A DNA stretch of 64,000 bases from Anaerohabitans sp964387285 (GCA_964387285.1 CAYLWO010000012.1:1-64000), one strand, 5' to 3'. Counted from the stretch's first letter, positions 27,777 through 37,706 are shown. Notes: generated by a model from the letters alone, not told the origin. Made by a program: numbers and translations.

Positions 27777-29228
27777 ATGAAAAGAACCGCATCCCCCCAA
27801 AAGGGCTTGATTCTTTTCGGCTTGCTGATCGTGTTGCTCATCAGCCCCCTTGCCCGAACTGCCACCAGTGATCTGCCGCTGACCACGAATTCCGCGCAAG
27901 CCCGCAAGTCGTACAACGACGGCCTAGCTTTCTACGATAAAGGTCAGTTCACTGCGGCCTTTGATAAATTCACTCAGGCCATACGCGCCGATAGCAATTT
28001 GGCAATGGCCTACCTTATGTTGAGCAATATCTTGTATTATGAGGGAAATTATAAAAAAGGCGACATGATGCTGGAAAGGGCAGCGAAAATCACCAACTTA
28101 TCGGAAACCGAAAACTTGCTGATTGACCTGTTCAAAGCATTTACTAGCCAAGATCAGGAAAAACAAAAACTCACTATTGAGAGGCTGGTGACAAAGTATC
28201 CGAGCAATACGCAAGTGCAGGAATTGAACGGATTTTATTTGCGGAATTCGAGAAAAATGGATGAATCCATCCAGGTTCTTCAACAAGCAGTCGCGCATGC
28301 CCCAACCTATGCCCATTACGTACAACTGGGGTATTCTTATCAGGCTCTGAAAAAATATGACGAGGCTGCTGCGAGTTTCCGGAAAGCAATTGCCATCGCA
28401 CCTGAAAATGCCGCGGCCCAGACCGGATTGGGCTATACTCTGAGAAAATCCGGAAAATTCGACGAAGCGATCAAGATCTATGAACAAGTCTTAAATTTAA
28501 ATTCAGGCCAGATAAGGGCACTAAGCGGGTTAGGGGATGTCTATCTTGTAACGAACAAAGCGGAACAGGCAAGACAAATTTTTCAGAAAATGTTGGAAAG
28601 CGCCAAAGACCATCAGCAGAAAGCCTGGGCTCATGAACAGATGGCCGCATACCATGTCCTGGTGGATCAGCTCGACCGCGCTTGTGACGAATTTGCCAAG
28701 ATAACCGATATTTACGAAAAAGCCGGGGACTTGGAAGAGCTCGTGAGGAAGTATCGTCAGAGAACTTTTATTTATGTTGCCCTTGGCAAGCGAAGCGAGG
28801 CCAGCATGGTGGGTGATAAATGGCTCGATTTGGTCGAGAGCACTGATAAATCCGAGACTTTTAAAAACATGCAGAAAGCAACTTATTTTGTTTTGATGAC
28901 CACCAGTGCGTTGGCGCACGGTGACATCCAGCAGGCCAAACTGCTTGAGCAGGAATTTCTAGAATTGAAAATCGACAAAATCACGGAAACCGATCAATAT
29001 CGGCAGATCAGAGCGGCGATTGTCGCGGCCGAAGGCCGCTATGACGAGGCCCTTGCCATTGCCACCGATAAAGGGCAACCCCTGTTTTTAGCTCGGGTCT
29101 ATCGTGACAAAGGGGATAAAACGAAAGCGAGAGCGTATTACGAGAAACTGCTGGACGTCAACCATGATTGGCTTTTCTGGCGCCTGTTGGACAAGAAACA
29201 AGCCACCGATGCACTGGCAAAATTATAA
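27777..29228 (+). CDS. Secreted or periplasmic tetratricopeptide repeat protein
   Basis: The start is placed at 27777, behind GGAGG, although the frame is open further upstream. The 483-residue protein has a signal peptide or N-terminal anchor (LFGLLIVLLISPLARTA) and then a long TPR array from about residue 40 to the end. Repeats include SYNDGLAFYDKGQFTAAFDK, LGYSYQALKKYDEAAASFRK, LGYTLRKSGKFDEAIKIYEQ and LGDVYLVTNKAEQARQIFQ. TPRs act as protein-binding scaffolds, so no enzymatic role is claimed. It interrupts the arg genes and has its own strong promoter at 27453. Confidence 0.85.
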   Translation: MKRTASPQKGLILFGLLIVLLISPLARTATSDLPLTTNSAQARKSYNDGLAFYDKGQFTAAFDKFTQAIRADSNLAMAYLMLSNILYYEGNYKKGDMMLERAAKITNLSETENLLIDLFKAFTSQDQEKQKLTIERLVTKYPSNTQVQELNGFYLRNSRKMDESIQVLQQAVAHAPTYAHYVQLGYSYQALKKYDEAAASFRKAIAIAPENAAAQTGLGYTLRKSGKFDEAIKIYEQVLNLNSGQIRALSGLGDVYLVTNKAEQARQIFQKMLESAKDHQQKAWAHEQMAAYHVLVDQLDRACDEFAKITDIYEKAGDLEELVRKYRQRTFIYVALGKRSEASMVGDKWLDLVESTDKSETFKNMQKATYFVLMTTSALAHGDIQQAKLLEQEFLELKIDKITETDQYRQIRAAIVAAEGRYDEALAIATDKGQPLFLARVYRDKGDKTKARAYYEKLLDVNHDWLFWRLLDKKQATDALAKL

Positions 29229-29435
29229 AAATCGATACCGACTCGAAGCCATCTTTCATCAGACCGAGACAGTGACCGCCAAAACGCGAGTCAGGCGATC
29301 AGACTACTATAGGAAGCCGGAACCAGAAACTTGAAAAAATATTTTAATTTCATTCGAACGAATAAAAGGCTTGTTTGATAGATAAAATACACTAGGCCAG
29401 TTTTCTTTTTTGACTACCTCGACTGGAGGAAAAAG

Positions 29436-29457
29436 GCGGGCGGGACGCCCGCGTTCC
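29436..29457 (-). terminator. REP palindrome, possible arg operon terminator
   Basis: The REP stem GCGGGCG-TCC-CGCCCGC lies 111 bases beyond argB. Read on the minus strand it is followed by C and five T's, so it could end argJCB transcription. The distance makes this less sure than the copy beside ssrA. The rest of 29229-29568 has no gene that I can support. Confidence 0.45.
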
Positions 29458-29568
29458 GGACGGCTTACAGTTTCTTCAAACTTTACATAAAAATAAAATC
29501 CGTTCAATCCGTATTCGCATTTGATGACAAACCTGTTGCTCGGACGTTCAGTCCTCCGTCCCGCCCAT

Positions 29569-30351
29569 TTACCGCACCACCGCCGTACCGAAATCATAAT
29601 CGCCGTCCAGAATGCGGCGCAGGGTCGTGTCGCCCTGCCAGGCGCTGATGTGCACACGGCCAACGCCGGCTGCCAGCGCAGCAAAAGCAGACTCCATCTT
29701 GGCTGTCATGCCGCCGTGTATAATGCCTTTTTCCATCAGACACCGAGCATTTTCCATGGTCAGTATCGGAAAGACATTTCCGTGGTCCTGTACTCCGGCC
29801 ACGTCCGTGAAATAGATCAGATCACCACACTGTAAACTGCCGGCCAGGGCAGCGGCAGCGCTGTCGGCGTTGACGTTGTAGGTCACACCAAGCTTATCAG
29901 CGGAAATCGGCGAGATCACCGGTGTACGATTCTGCTGCAACGCCTCAAGCACTGCTTGCGGATGAACGGCAATCACCTGACCCACGCAGCCTAGATCCTG
30001 ACCGTTGCGTAACCACTTTTCCACCACTAACAATGCTCGACTCTTGCCGGAAAGCCGGCAAACCTGCAAACCGCTCTGCTGCAAATACCCGGCGATGCGT
30101 CCGTTAACATTCTCTGAAAGCACCTTTTCAACTATCTCCATGTCCTCGGGCGTGGTCACGCGCAAGCCGTCGATAAACACCGGTTGCCGATTAGCTGCTT
30201 TTAAAGCCTGTGAAATTTCCGCACCGCCGCCATGCACCACGATCACATCCACCTCAGGGGCCATTTTTATCGCCCGGCCCAGCGAAAGATATCCCTCTTC
30301 GCCTTCCAGGGATTTACCCCCCAGTTTGAGCAAAACTGTTTTTTTCATCAC
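29569..30351 (-). CDS. argB: Acetylglutamate kinase
   Basis: ArgB phosphorylates N-acetylglutamate with ATP. The 260-residue protein has the amino acid kinase glycine motifs LKLGGKSLEGE and VVHGGGAEISQ, NVNADSAAAALA and GGMTAKMESAFAAL. Its length is close to the E. coli enzyme (258), shorter than the arginine-inhibited hexameric type that carries an N-terminal helix, so feedback inhibition by arginine is less likely. Its start overlaps the argC stop by four bases. It ends the argJ-argC-argB unit. Confidence 0.95.
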   Translation of the reverse strand: MMKKTVLLKLGGKSLEGEEGYLSLGRAIKMAPEVDVIVVHGGGAEISQALKAANRQPVFIDGLRVTTPEDMEIVEKVLSENVNGRIAGYLQQSGLQVCRLSGKSRALLVVEKWLRNGQDLGCVGQVIAVHPQAVLEALQQNRTPVISPISADKLGVTYNVNADSAAAALAGSLQCGDLIYFTDVAGVQDHGNVFPILTMENARCLMEKGIIHGGMTAKMESAFAALAAGVGRVHISAWQGDTTLRRILDGDYDFGTAVVR

Positions 30352-31367
30352 AACAGTCCTGTGGTTTCGTTTAAACCAAACATAATGTTCATGTTTTGCA
30401 CCGCCTGCCAGCTGGCGCCCTTGCCGAGATTATCAATGGCACTGAAAGCCATGGCATAACCGGTTTCAGCGTTCGCCTCGGCAGCCAGAAAGCAAAAATT
30501 GCCGTTCATGGCCATGCGCGTGGACGGCAGATCGGGATGCACGATCCGGACAAACGGTTCATTCGCATAGGTTTTGCGCAACAATTCATTGAGCTCTTGT
30601 GTGGAGCGATTGGTCTGCAATTTGAAATAGAGACTGGCGTACAGGCCGCGCGTTTGTGGAACCAGGTGCGGCGTGAATACAGTTTGCAGAGTAAATTTTG
30701 AATACCGGTTCACTTCCATATCGATCTCACCCACATGGCGATGACCGCGTCCGGGTTTGTAGGCGTTGACGTTCTCATTGGCTTCTACATAATGGGTGGT
30801 CTTGCTCGGTGTTTTACCGGCGCCGGAGATGCCGGATTTGGCGTCAATGATGATCGGCGCTTCAGCCAGCCAGCCCGCTTGTACAAAGGGCAACAGCGCC
30901 AACAACGAAGCGGTCGGATAACAACCGGGATTGCCGACGAGACGTGCGTTTTGAATTTGCTGACGATGCCATTCCGGCAAGCCGTAAACGGTTTGCTTGA
31001 GCATATCCGGATAAGGATGGCTGGTCTTGTACCATTTTTCATAATCCAGCGGATCACTAAAGCGGAAATCGGCGCCCAGGTCAATGACCCGGCTGGCCTG
31101 ATCCAAATATTTTTTCCCCCAATGGCTGGACTCTATGGCCGGCAGACAGAGGAAAACCACCTCCGCCTTCTCCGTCAAAGACTGCTCCGCACTGCAAATA
31201 GTCAAATCCTGAAAACGGGGAAACTGGGGATAAATAGCACCGAGCTTTTTTCCTTTTTCCTGTTCCGAAGTGGCTATGACCAATTCCACCTGCGGATGGC
31301 GCGACAGCACCCGCAGCAGTTCCTCGCCGGTATAGCCGGTCACGCCCAAAATAGCTGCCTTAATCAT
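30348..31367 (-). CDS. argC: N-acetyl-gamma-glutamyl-phosphate reductase
   Basis: ArgC reduces acetylglutamyl phosphate to the semialdehyde with NADPH. The Rossmann motif GVTGYTGEELLRVL is at the N-terminus and the catalytic Cys lies in LVGNPGCYPTA. GRGHRHVGEI and KGASWQAVQNMNIMFG are further type 1 ArgC signatures. The 339-residue length is normal. It overlaps argB by four bases and argJ by four, so all three are probably translated in a coupled manner. Confidence 0.96.
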   Translation of the reverse strand: MIKAAILGVTGYTGEELLRVLSRHPQVELVIATSEQEKGKKLGAIYPQFPRFQDLTICSAEQSLTEKAEVVFLCLPAIESSHWGKKYLDQASRVIDLGADFRFSDPLDYEKWYKTSHPYPDMLKQTVYGLPEWHRQQIQNARLVGNPGCYPTASLLALLPFVQAGWLAEAPIIIDAKSGISGAGKTPSKTTHYVEANENVNAYKPGRGHRHVGEIDMEVNRYSKFTLQTVFTPHLVPQTRGLYASLYFKLQTNRSTQELNELLRKTYANEPFVRIVHPDLPSTRMAMNGNFCFLAAEANAETGYAMAFSAIDNLGKGASWQAVQNMNIMFGLNETTGLL

Positions 31368-32569
31368 GTATGATATTCCGCATTAATTTTCACATAATCG
31401 TACGAAAGATCGCAGGAGAACACCTGGCCGGAAGCCGACCCGGCTGCCAGACTCATCTCTATTACTATCTCTTTTTGCTGCAACGCCTCTTTCATAGCCG
31501 CTTTATCATAGACGATCGGTTGTCCGTTATGCAGCACCTGTATACCGGCAAAAGAGACCGCCATTTTTTCCGGTAGCAAATCGACACCGCTGCCGCCCAC
31601 GGCAGAGACCACGCGTCCCCAGTTGGGGTCCTGGCCAAAGATGGCGGTTTTCACCAACAGAGAATTGGCCACTGCTTTAGCAGCCTGGCGCGCCTGTTCC
31701 GGATTCCTAGCCTCGTGTATTTGCACGCGCAGCAATTTGGTGGCGCCCTCGCCGTCCATGGCTATGGCGCGGGCGATCGTTTCCAATATAGCAGACAGAG
31801 CTTGAGAAAATTTGTCAAAATCTTCATCAGGCGCGTCAATCAGCGAATTTCCGCTCTGAGCATTGGCAAGAATAAACACGCAATCATTGGTGCTCATCTC
31901 GCCGTCCACTGTCAGGCAATTCAGCGAATCAGCTGTTGCCAGACGCAGACTGCGATCCAGCATAGGCGGTGTAATAGCCGCATCGGTGGTGACGCAGCAA
32001 ATCATGGTGGCCAGATTGGGATTGATCATGCCGCTGCCCTTGGCCATGGCGCCGATGCGCACTGGCCGGCCCTGAATATCTATTTCAACAGCAAAATGTT
32101 TTTCCGCCAAATCCGTGGTCATGATGGCGCGGGCTGCCTGTTCCCCTCCTTCGGTCGATAAAGCAGCCACAGCCTGTGAAATGGCAGGACGGATTTTATC
32201 CATCGCCAACGGTTTGCCGATTATACCGGTGGAGGCGGTCAGCACTTCTTCCTTGTGTATAGATAAAGCTGAGGCGGTCAACGCGGCCATCTCCTCGGCA
32301 TCCTGATCGCCCTGCAGGCCGGTGCAGGCATTGGCGTTGCCGCTGTTGATAATAATAGCCCGGCTGTGGCCGGACATAATCTGCTTTTTACTCCATTGTA
32401 CCGGCGCTGCCTGAATTTTATTGGTCGTAAAAAGTGCGGCAGCGGCAGCCGGCGTGGTGCTGAAGATCAGCGCTAAATCCGTTCCTTTTTCCTTTAACCC
32501 GCAGCGTACGCCGGCAGCTTGAAATCCTTTGGGGGTAGTGACGCTGCCGAGAACAATCCTGTCTTTCAA
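31364..32569 (-). CDS. argJ: Ornithine acetyltransferase (glutamate N-acetyltransferase), ArgJ
   Basis: ArgJ moves acetyl from acetylornithine to glutamate, and bifunctional forms also use acetyl-CoA. It is made as a precursor that self-cleaves at a Thr. The site is visible as ATMICCVTTDA, with KGSGMINPNLATM just before. GVRCGLKEKGTDLALIF, NSGNANACTGLQGD and MDGEGATKLLRVQ are also conserved. A TTG start at 32569 follows AAAGGAAC. The presence of an ArgA-like GNAT in the arg region suggests ArgJ need not make acetylglutamate from acetyl-CoA. It is the first gene of argJCB. Confidence 0.96.
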   Translation of the reverse strand: MKDRIVLGSVTTPKGFQAAGVRCGLKEKGTDLALIFSTTPAAAAALFTTNKIQAAPVQWSKKQIMSGHSRAIIINSGNANACTGLQGDQDAEEMAALTASALSIHKEEVLTASTGIIGKPLAMDKIRPAISQAVAALSTEGGEQAARAIMTTDLAEKHFAVEIDIQGRPVRIGAMAKGSGMINPNLATMICCVTTDAAITPPMLDRSLRLATADSLNCLTVDGEMSTNDCVFILANAQSGNSLIDAPDEDFDKFSQALSAILETIARAIAMDGEGATKLLRVQIHEARNPEQARQAAKAVANSLLVKTAIFGQDPNWGRVVSAVGGSGVDLLPEKMAVSFAGIQVLHNGQPIVYDKAAMKEALQQKEIVIEMSLAAGSASGQVFSCDLSYDYVKINAEYHT

Positions 32570-32604
32570 AAATCCGTTCCTTTCTTAATTTCCAACTTGA
32601 TCTT

Positions 32605-32712
32605 GAGGTTGTCTAAAAAGTAACTTTCGTAATTAGTTCCGGCTTAGCCGGAAATTTCTCCGCCTAGGCGGAACTACATGCTAATTAAAAATATTAGGTT
32701 ATTTATTGTTCG
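32605..32712. repeat. Dispersed repeat family C, copy 1
   Basis: The copy begins GAGGTTGTC and ends GGTTATTTATTGTTCG. A similar element is at 60342-60429, with the same start, the AGTTCCGGCT core, an ACTA..TG.TAATTA stretch and the same end. This copy has about 20 extra bases, giving two palindromes TTCCGGCTTAGCCGGAA and TCCGCCTAGGCGGA. It lies between argJ and the permease gene, and the rest of 32570-32833 is unremarkable. Confidence 0.75.
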
Positions 32713-32833
32713 CATATTACTGCTCTTGCTGTTTATTTAATCCTGAGAACAAATGACGAACTTTTTGAACATCCTCGAGGATAATGCGAACCGTTCAATC
32801 CGTGTTCGTTTTTTTACTAGTTAATTTCACGCT

Positions 32834-34864
32834 TTACACCCGAATCGGCAATAGAATCAACGGAATACCCTGATAATAAAATCGCCGCTGCAAAGAAAAC
32901 ACCGTATAGTTGTGCAGCCAGCGACCGAACATGGGCTCTTGCGGAAACACCAGTTGTCCGCCGAAAAAATGAGCTCTGGGAAATCTTTTCAAAATCTCAG
33001 GCGCCAGATCAACCACCTCATCGACCACATTGATGCCGATGGCGGCAACGCCTTCGGCATAATAGCCCTGACTGCGCATAAAATGGCAATATTTTTCCAG
33101 TTCACCGTTCACCTGTGTTTTCAATTGTTCGATCTCGGCTGAACTTTTAAAAGTGCCGGCATCGACCACGCCCACCTGAACAAACACAAAATTCTTGATC
33201 TCCTCGCCGAACATTTGCATGGCGCCGAACAGGGTATGCAAACCGAGTCCGTTGAATCCGTTGGTGAGAATGACAGCGGTGCGGGACTTGGCAAAGGGCG
33301 TCTTGCGCAAACGACTTTTCCGCGCAGCGCTGCCCTTCGCACTCTGAATGGACAGTTTGGCGGCTTCGACCAGACCATCCAGTCTCTTTAACAATAGCGA
33401 GGTGTTATTGTAATGGCGCTTGATCAGCAAAACCAGGGTCACCAATGCGCCGGTAACCACCAGCGTAATCCAACCGCCTTCGCGAAACTTGAGTACGGCA
33501 ACAGAGATCAAGATAAAACCGGTCAGCAGCAGACCTATGCCGTTAATGGTCAGCTTGAACCGCCAGGGAATTTTCTCATGGCGATGGTTCCACCAATAAC
33601 GGACCATGCCCAGTTGCGACAGAAAAAAGGTGATGAACACGTTGATCGAGTACAACACCACCATCAAGCGCACCGAACCCTTGCTGAAAAACATGAGAAT
33701 CAAGGAAGCGCCGCCCATAAGCAGAATTCCGTTCTGCGTGACCAGGCGGTCACTGAGCGTGGCAAAGCGCGTAGGAAACCAGCGATCCAGAGCCATGTTG
33801 GAGAGCACGCGCGGACCGTCGAGAAAACCGGTTTGCGACGCGACGAACAACAGAATCGCCTCAGAGGCCAGCGTGATCAAGACAAAGCTATAACCCACGC
33901 CGTGACTCCAATTGCTGGTCAGGGCATTCAGGAGCACGGCGTTCAACGTCTTTCCCGGGACATGTTCGACGCGGAAAAGCGTATAGCCCACCATCAATCC
34001 CAAAACCATAAAAGCCAGCGAAAAAGCCATATAGCGCATGGTGGCCTTGGCGGTCCTGACTTTGGGCTCGCGCAAAATCGGCATGCCGTTGCTCACCGCC
34101 TCAATACCGGTATAGGTACCGGCGCCCATGCTATAGGCGCGTAGAAGCAACAACACGGTGCCAAGTAAACCCAATTCGCTACGGGAGACTTGCATGTCCT
34201 GACGCGTGGTTTCTATTAATCCGGGCAGATCCCCGACATGCAAAAACAGTCCATAGACAATGGCAAAAACATGGGTAGCGATAAAAATCAAAAAAATCGG
34301 CACCAAAGGAACCACAGACTCTTTGACGCCGCGCATATTAAGCCATATCAGCAAAACCAGACCCGCCATGGCAAAGGTCAGTTTGTACGGCAGCAACGAT
34401 GCCGGCAAAAAACTGAATATGGCGTCAGCCCCGCTGGCCACAGACAGCGTAATGGTCAACACATAATCGATCAACAGAGCGCAACCGGAAACCATGCCGG
34501 TTTTCGGCGACAACAATTTACTGGCCACCAAATAACCGCCGCCGCCGGACGGAAACAGTTCCACGATCTGCATATAACTGGAACTGATAATAAAAATGGT
34601 AGCCACTGAAGCCAGTGCTACCAGAATGCCTAGATAAAAATGACCCTGCAGCGCAAGAAAGGCTTCCTCCGGTCCATAACAAGAGGAGGACAAACCGTCT
34701 GCGCCCAGGCCCACCCACGCGAAAAATGCGACGAGAGAAAGCTTGTGAAAAATATGCGGATCTTGAGGACTGCGAGCGCCTCCCAGCAGGGCTTGTTTGG
34801 CCCTGCGTCCCAGGGAAGGCTTTTCAGATTGCTCCATTGATGTTGTGACTACCCTTTTAATCAA
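32834..34864 (-). CDS. APC-superfamily permease, KimA-like (potassium or amino acid transport)
   Basis: The 676-residue protein has about 12 hydrophobic segments and a soluble C-terminal half of roughly 150 residues (TPFAKSRTAVILTNGFNGLGLHTLFGAMQMFG). The N-terminus has GADGLSSSCYGPEEAFLAL, which I recall as characteristic of KimA-type transporters (B. subtilis KimA is a c-di-AMP-regulated high-affinity K+ importer). GGGGYLVASKLLSPKTG and YTGIEAVSNG are also seen. The family includes amino acid permeases, so K+ is not proven. It is the last gene after cimA (8 bases apart), so branched-chain amino acid transport is an alternative. No c-di-AMP riboswitch is seen upstream, because cimA abuts it. 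Confidence 0.8.
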   Translation of the reverse strand: MIKRVVTTSMEQSEKPSLGRRAKQALLGGARSPQDPHIFHKLSLVAFFAWVGLGADGLSSSCYGPEEAFLALQGHFYLGILVALASVATIFIISSSYMQIVELFPSGGGGYLVASKLLSPKTGMVSGCALLIDYVLTITLSVASGADAIFSFLPASLLPYKLTFAMAGLVLLIWLNMRGVKESVVPLVPIFLIFIATHVFAIVYGLFLHVGDLPGLIETTRQDMQVSRSELGLLGTVLLLLRAYSMGAGTYTGIEAVSNGMPILREPKVRTAKATMRYMAFSLAFMVLGLMVGYTLFRVEHVPGKTLNAVLLNALTSNWSHGVGYSFVLITLASEAILLFVASQTGFLDGPRVLSNMALDRWFPTRFATLSDRLVTQNGILLMGGASLILMFFSKGSVRLMVVLYSINVFITFFLSQLGMVRYWWNHRHEKIPWRFKLTINGIGLLLTGFILISVAVLKFREGGWITLVVTGALVTLVLLIKRHYNNTSLLLKRLDGLVEAAKLSIQSAKGSAARKSRLRKTPFAKSRTAVILTNGFNGLGLHTLFGAMQMFGEEIKNFVFVQVGVVDAGTFKSSAEIEQLKTQVNGELEKYCHFMRSQGYYAEGVAAIGINVVDEVVDLAPEILKRFPRAHFFGGQLVFPQEPMFGRWLHNYTVFSLQRRFYYQGIPLILLPIRV

Positions 34865-34872
34865 CTGGTATG

Positions 34873-36447
34873 CTATTTTTTACTTTTTAAAAGTTTATAG
34901 GCAATGCTGTCCACCAGCGCCTGCCAGCTGGCTTCAATAATGTTCTCCGATACGCCGACCGTGCCCCAGTTTTCCTTGCCATCCGTGGATTCGACAAACA
35001 CGCGCACCTGTGCGGCGGTGGCTTTTTCGCTATCTAGCACGCGCACCTTATAATCTACCAATTTTACCGATTTCAAAGAAGGATAAAATGGCACCAGAGC
35101 CTTGCGCAATGCGGCATCCAGGGCATCCACCGGCCCGTGTCCTTCGGCTGCGGTATGCTGTTTTTTGCCGTCGACCTGCAATTTTACCACCGCTTCAGCA
35201 TAGAGAAAACCGTTCTCGGTGCGATCCACGGTGACGCGGGCGCTCAACAATGTAAAAAAGGGTTGATACTCGCCGATGGTTTTTTTCATCAGTACTTCAA
35301 AGGAACCTTCTGCGCCTTCATACTGATAACCCAGATGTTCCAATTCTTTCAGCTTTTGCACGATGGTGCGCACTTCTTCCTTGCGACTGTCCAAATCCAG
35401 GCCCATCTCGCGCGCCTTGTGCAACACATTGCTTTGCCCGGCCTGATCAGAAACCAGAACCCGTTGATGATTGCCCACGGTTTCCGGAACAATGTGCTCA
35501 TAGGTGCGTCGGTTGCGGTGAATGGCGCTGACATGAATGCCGCCCTTGTGGGCAAAAGCGCTGTTGCCGACAAACGGCATCTCTTCGCGATGCGTTTGAT
35601 TGGCCATTTCACTGATATAGCGGGAAAGCGAGGTCAGTTTCTCTAATCTGACTTTACTATGAAAGGTACAATTCATTTTCAGCTGCAGATTGGGCATAAT
35701 CGTGCACAAATTGGCATTGCCGCAACGCTCACCGTAACCGTTTATGGTGCCCTGGACCTGGACCGCGCCAAGACTGCACGCCATGAGCGAGTTGGATGTG
35801 GCCAAATCGGAATCGTTGTGAGCGTGAATGCCCAACGGCATGTCCGGGAACGCTTCGCGCACGTGACGGATGGCATGACCGAGGTCGACCGTTAGCGTGC
35901 CGCCATTGGTATCGCACAGAACAATCACGTCGGCGCCTGCATCCAGGGCGGTAAAAAGCGTCTCCACCGCATACTCGGGATTGGCGGCAAAGCCGTCAAA
36001 AAAATGTTCGGCATCGTAAATGACCTCTTTGCCTTTGCTCTTGAGATAAGAAACCGAGTCATGAATAATCTGCAAGTTTTCCTCCAGGGAAGCACGCAAC
36101 GCTTCGCGAACATGCAAATCCCAGGACTTGCCAAAGATGGCTACCACCGGCGTGTGCGCTTTGAGCAACGCCTGAATATTGGCATCGTCTTTTACTTTGC
36201 TGTTAACGCGGCAGGTGCTGCCAAATGCGGATATTCTGGCGTTTCGCCACGACATCTGCGCCGCGCGCTTGAAGAATTCCAGGTCCTTGGGATTGGAACC
36301 CGGCCAGCCGCCTTCAATATAATCGATGCCGAATTCGTCCAGATGTTGTGCGATTTTAATTTTGTCGTCTGCGGAAAAGGAAATGCCTTCGTGCTGCGAA
36401 CCGTCCCGCAACGTGGTATCGTACAACCAGACGCGATTCTTTTTCAT
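34873..36447 (-). CDS. cimA: Citramalate synthase
   Basis: CimA condenses pyruvate and acetyl-CoA to citramalate, entering an isoleucine route to 2-oxobutyrate through leuBCD without threonine. The start is set at 36447 (MKKNRVWLYDTTLRDG) because AGGTGGG precedes it; a longer frame adds 11 residues. At 524 residues it has the DTTLRDGSQHEG and LGIHAHNDSDLATSNS motifs of the HMGL-like TIM barrel and a C-terminal LeuA-type allosteric domain (KSVKLVDYKVRVLD). IYFSADD-like spacing and sequence separate it from leuA. Feedback by isoleucine is expected for this form. Confidence 0.9.
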   Translation of the reverse strand: MKKNRVWLYDTTLRDGSQHEGISFSADDKIKIAQHLDEFGIDYIEGGWPGSNPKDLEFFKRAAQMSWRNARISAFGSTCRVNSKVKDDANIQALLKAHTPVVAIFGKSWDLHVREALRASLEENLQIIHDSVSYLKSKGKEVIYDAEHFFDGFAANPEYAVETLFTALDAGADVIVLCDTNGGTLTVDLGHAIRHVREAFPDMPLGIHAHNDSDLATSNSLMACSLGAVQVQGTINGYGERCGNANLCTIMPNLQLKMNCTFHSKVRLEKLTSLSRYISEMANQTHREEMPFVGNSAFAHKGGIHVSAIHRNRRTYEHIVPETVGNHQRVLVSDQAGQSNVLHKAREMGLDLDSRKEEVRTIVQKLKELEHLGYQYEGAEGSFEVLMKKTIGEYQPFFTLLSARVTVDRTENGFLYAEAVVKLQVDGKKQHTAAEGHGPVDALDAALRKALVPFYPSLKSVKLVDYKVRVLDSEKATAAQVRVFVESTDGKENWGTVGVSENIIEASWQALVDSIAYKLLKSKK

Positions 36448-36586
36448 GATGCCCACCTTAAGAGTAATTCGATAACTCATTCCGTGTGGAATTATATCAC
36501 TGAATTATATTTATTGCTGACCTGAAAAATATGGTAAAATTTGCAGTCGACACGACTTTTTTATTCGCGTTCATTCGTGGTCAATC

Positions 36587-37660
36587 TTATAGCGCTGCCA
36601 CTATTAATTTTCCCATTTCCGTGGTGGAAACCGGGCGGTCCGTGGCCGTGGCGATGTCGCGCGTGCGATGACCGGCTTCCAGCACCCTGGCAATAGCCGC
36701 CTCCACCCTCTCTGCTTCGTTGACGCGATCAAATGAATAACGCAGCATCATGGCTACCGAGGCAATAGTGGCAATGGGATTGGCGATATCTTGACCGGCA
36801 ATGTCCGGTGCAGAACCGTGCACCGGTTCATACATGGCTGTTCCGGCGCCCAGACTGGCCGAGGGCAGCATGCCCAAAGACCCGGTGAGCATGGACGCTT
36901 CATCGCTGAGAATATCGCCGAACATATTTTCAGTGAGGATGACGTCGAACTGCCGCGGATTTCGCACCAGTTGCATGGCGCAATTGTCAACATATAAATG
37001 ATCCAGCGTCACGTCCGGATAACGACCGGCCACATCCAGTACTACCTTGCGCCAGAACTGAGACACCTCCAGAACATTGGCCTTGTCCACAGAAGTGACT
37101 CGTCTCTTTCTTTTACGCGCCGCTTCAAAAGCAGTGACCGCAATGCGCTCCACCTCATGATGATGATAGATCATCGTATTAAAGCCGGCGTCATCTGAAA
37201 TACCGCGCGGTTCGCCGAAATAAAGCCCGCCGGTCAATTCGCGCACAATCAGAATATTTATGTCCGCGACCACCTCCGGCTTTAATGAAGAGGCATCGAT
37301 AAGGCTGGGATATATCTTGGCTGGACGCAGATTGGCATACAGTCCCAATTCGCCGCGCAAACCCAACAATCCTTTTTCCGGCCGCTTCTCTGCCGGCAGA
37401 TTGTCATATTTGGGCGAACCGATGGCAGCCAGCAGGACCGCATCCGCCTTTTTGCATAAAGCCAAGGTCGTCTCGGGCAAGGGCGCGCCAAATTTTTCAA
37501 TGGCCGCGCCGCCGACATCGGCATATTGCAGGTCGACCTGAAATCCACTCTGCCGGGCAACTGTTTGCAACACCTGCACCGCTTGAGCCATAACTTCCGG
37601 GCCAATGCCATCGCCGGGTAAAACGGCGATTGAATAGTTGTTTTTTCTCATCACTTCCAT
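36587..37660 (-). CDS. leuB: 3-isopropylmalate dehydrogenase
   Basis: LeuB oxidises 3-isopropylmalate to 4-methyl-2-oxopentanoate with NAD+. The 357-residue enzyme shows LPGDGIGPEVMAQAV, REPRG-type GEPRGIS, NLRPAKIYPSL, VDKANVLEVSQFWRKVV and GSAPDIAGQDIANP, with the usual metal-binding Asp positions. It could also act on the 3-methylmalate made by CimA and leuCD. A second Met three codons in is an alternative start. It sits between leuA and cimA, with 46 and 139 bases to them. Confidence 0.97.
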   Translation of the reverse strand: MEVMRKNNYSIAVLPGDGIGPEVMAQAVQVLQTVARQSGFQVDLQYADVGGAAIEKFGAPLPETTLALCKKADAVLLAAIGSPKYDNLPAEKRPEKGLLGLRGELGLYANLRPAKIYPSLIDASSLKPEVVADINILIVRELTGGLYFGEPRGISDDAGFNTMIYHHHEVERIAVTAFEAARKRKRRVTSVDKANVLEVSQFWRKVVLDVAGRYPDVTLDHLYVDNCAMQLVRNPRQFDVILTENMFGDILSDEASMLTGSLGMLPSASLGAGTAMYEPVHGSAPDIAGQDIANPIATIASVAMMLRYSFDRVNEAERVEAAIARVLEAGHRTRDIATATDRPVSTTEMGKLIVAAL

Positions 37661-37706
37661 CCGCTTAAATTATCAAGTCAGGGCGGCCAACAGCCGTCAA
37701 GCCGGA

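Noticed and set aside
34865..34872. c-di-AMP (ydaO-type) riboswitch before the KimA-like gene
   Set aside because: Only 8 bases separate it from cimA, too short for a riboswitch.
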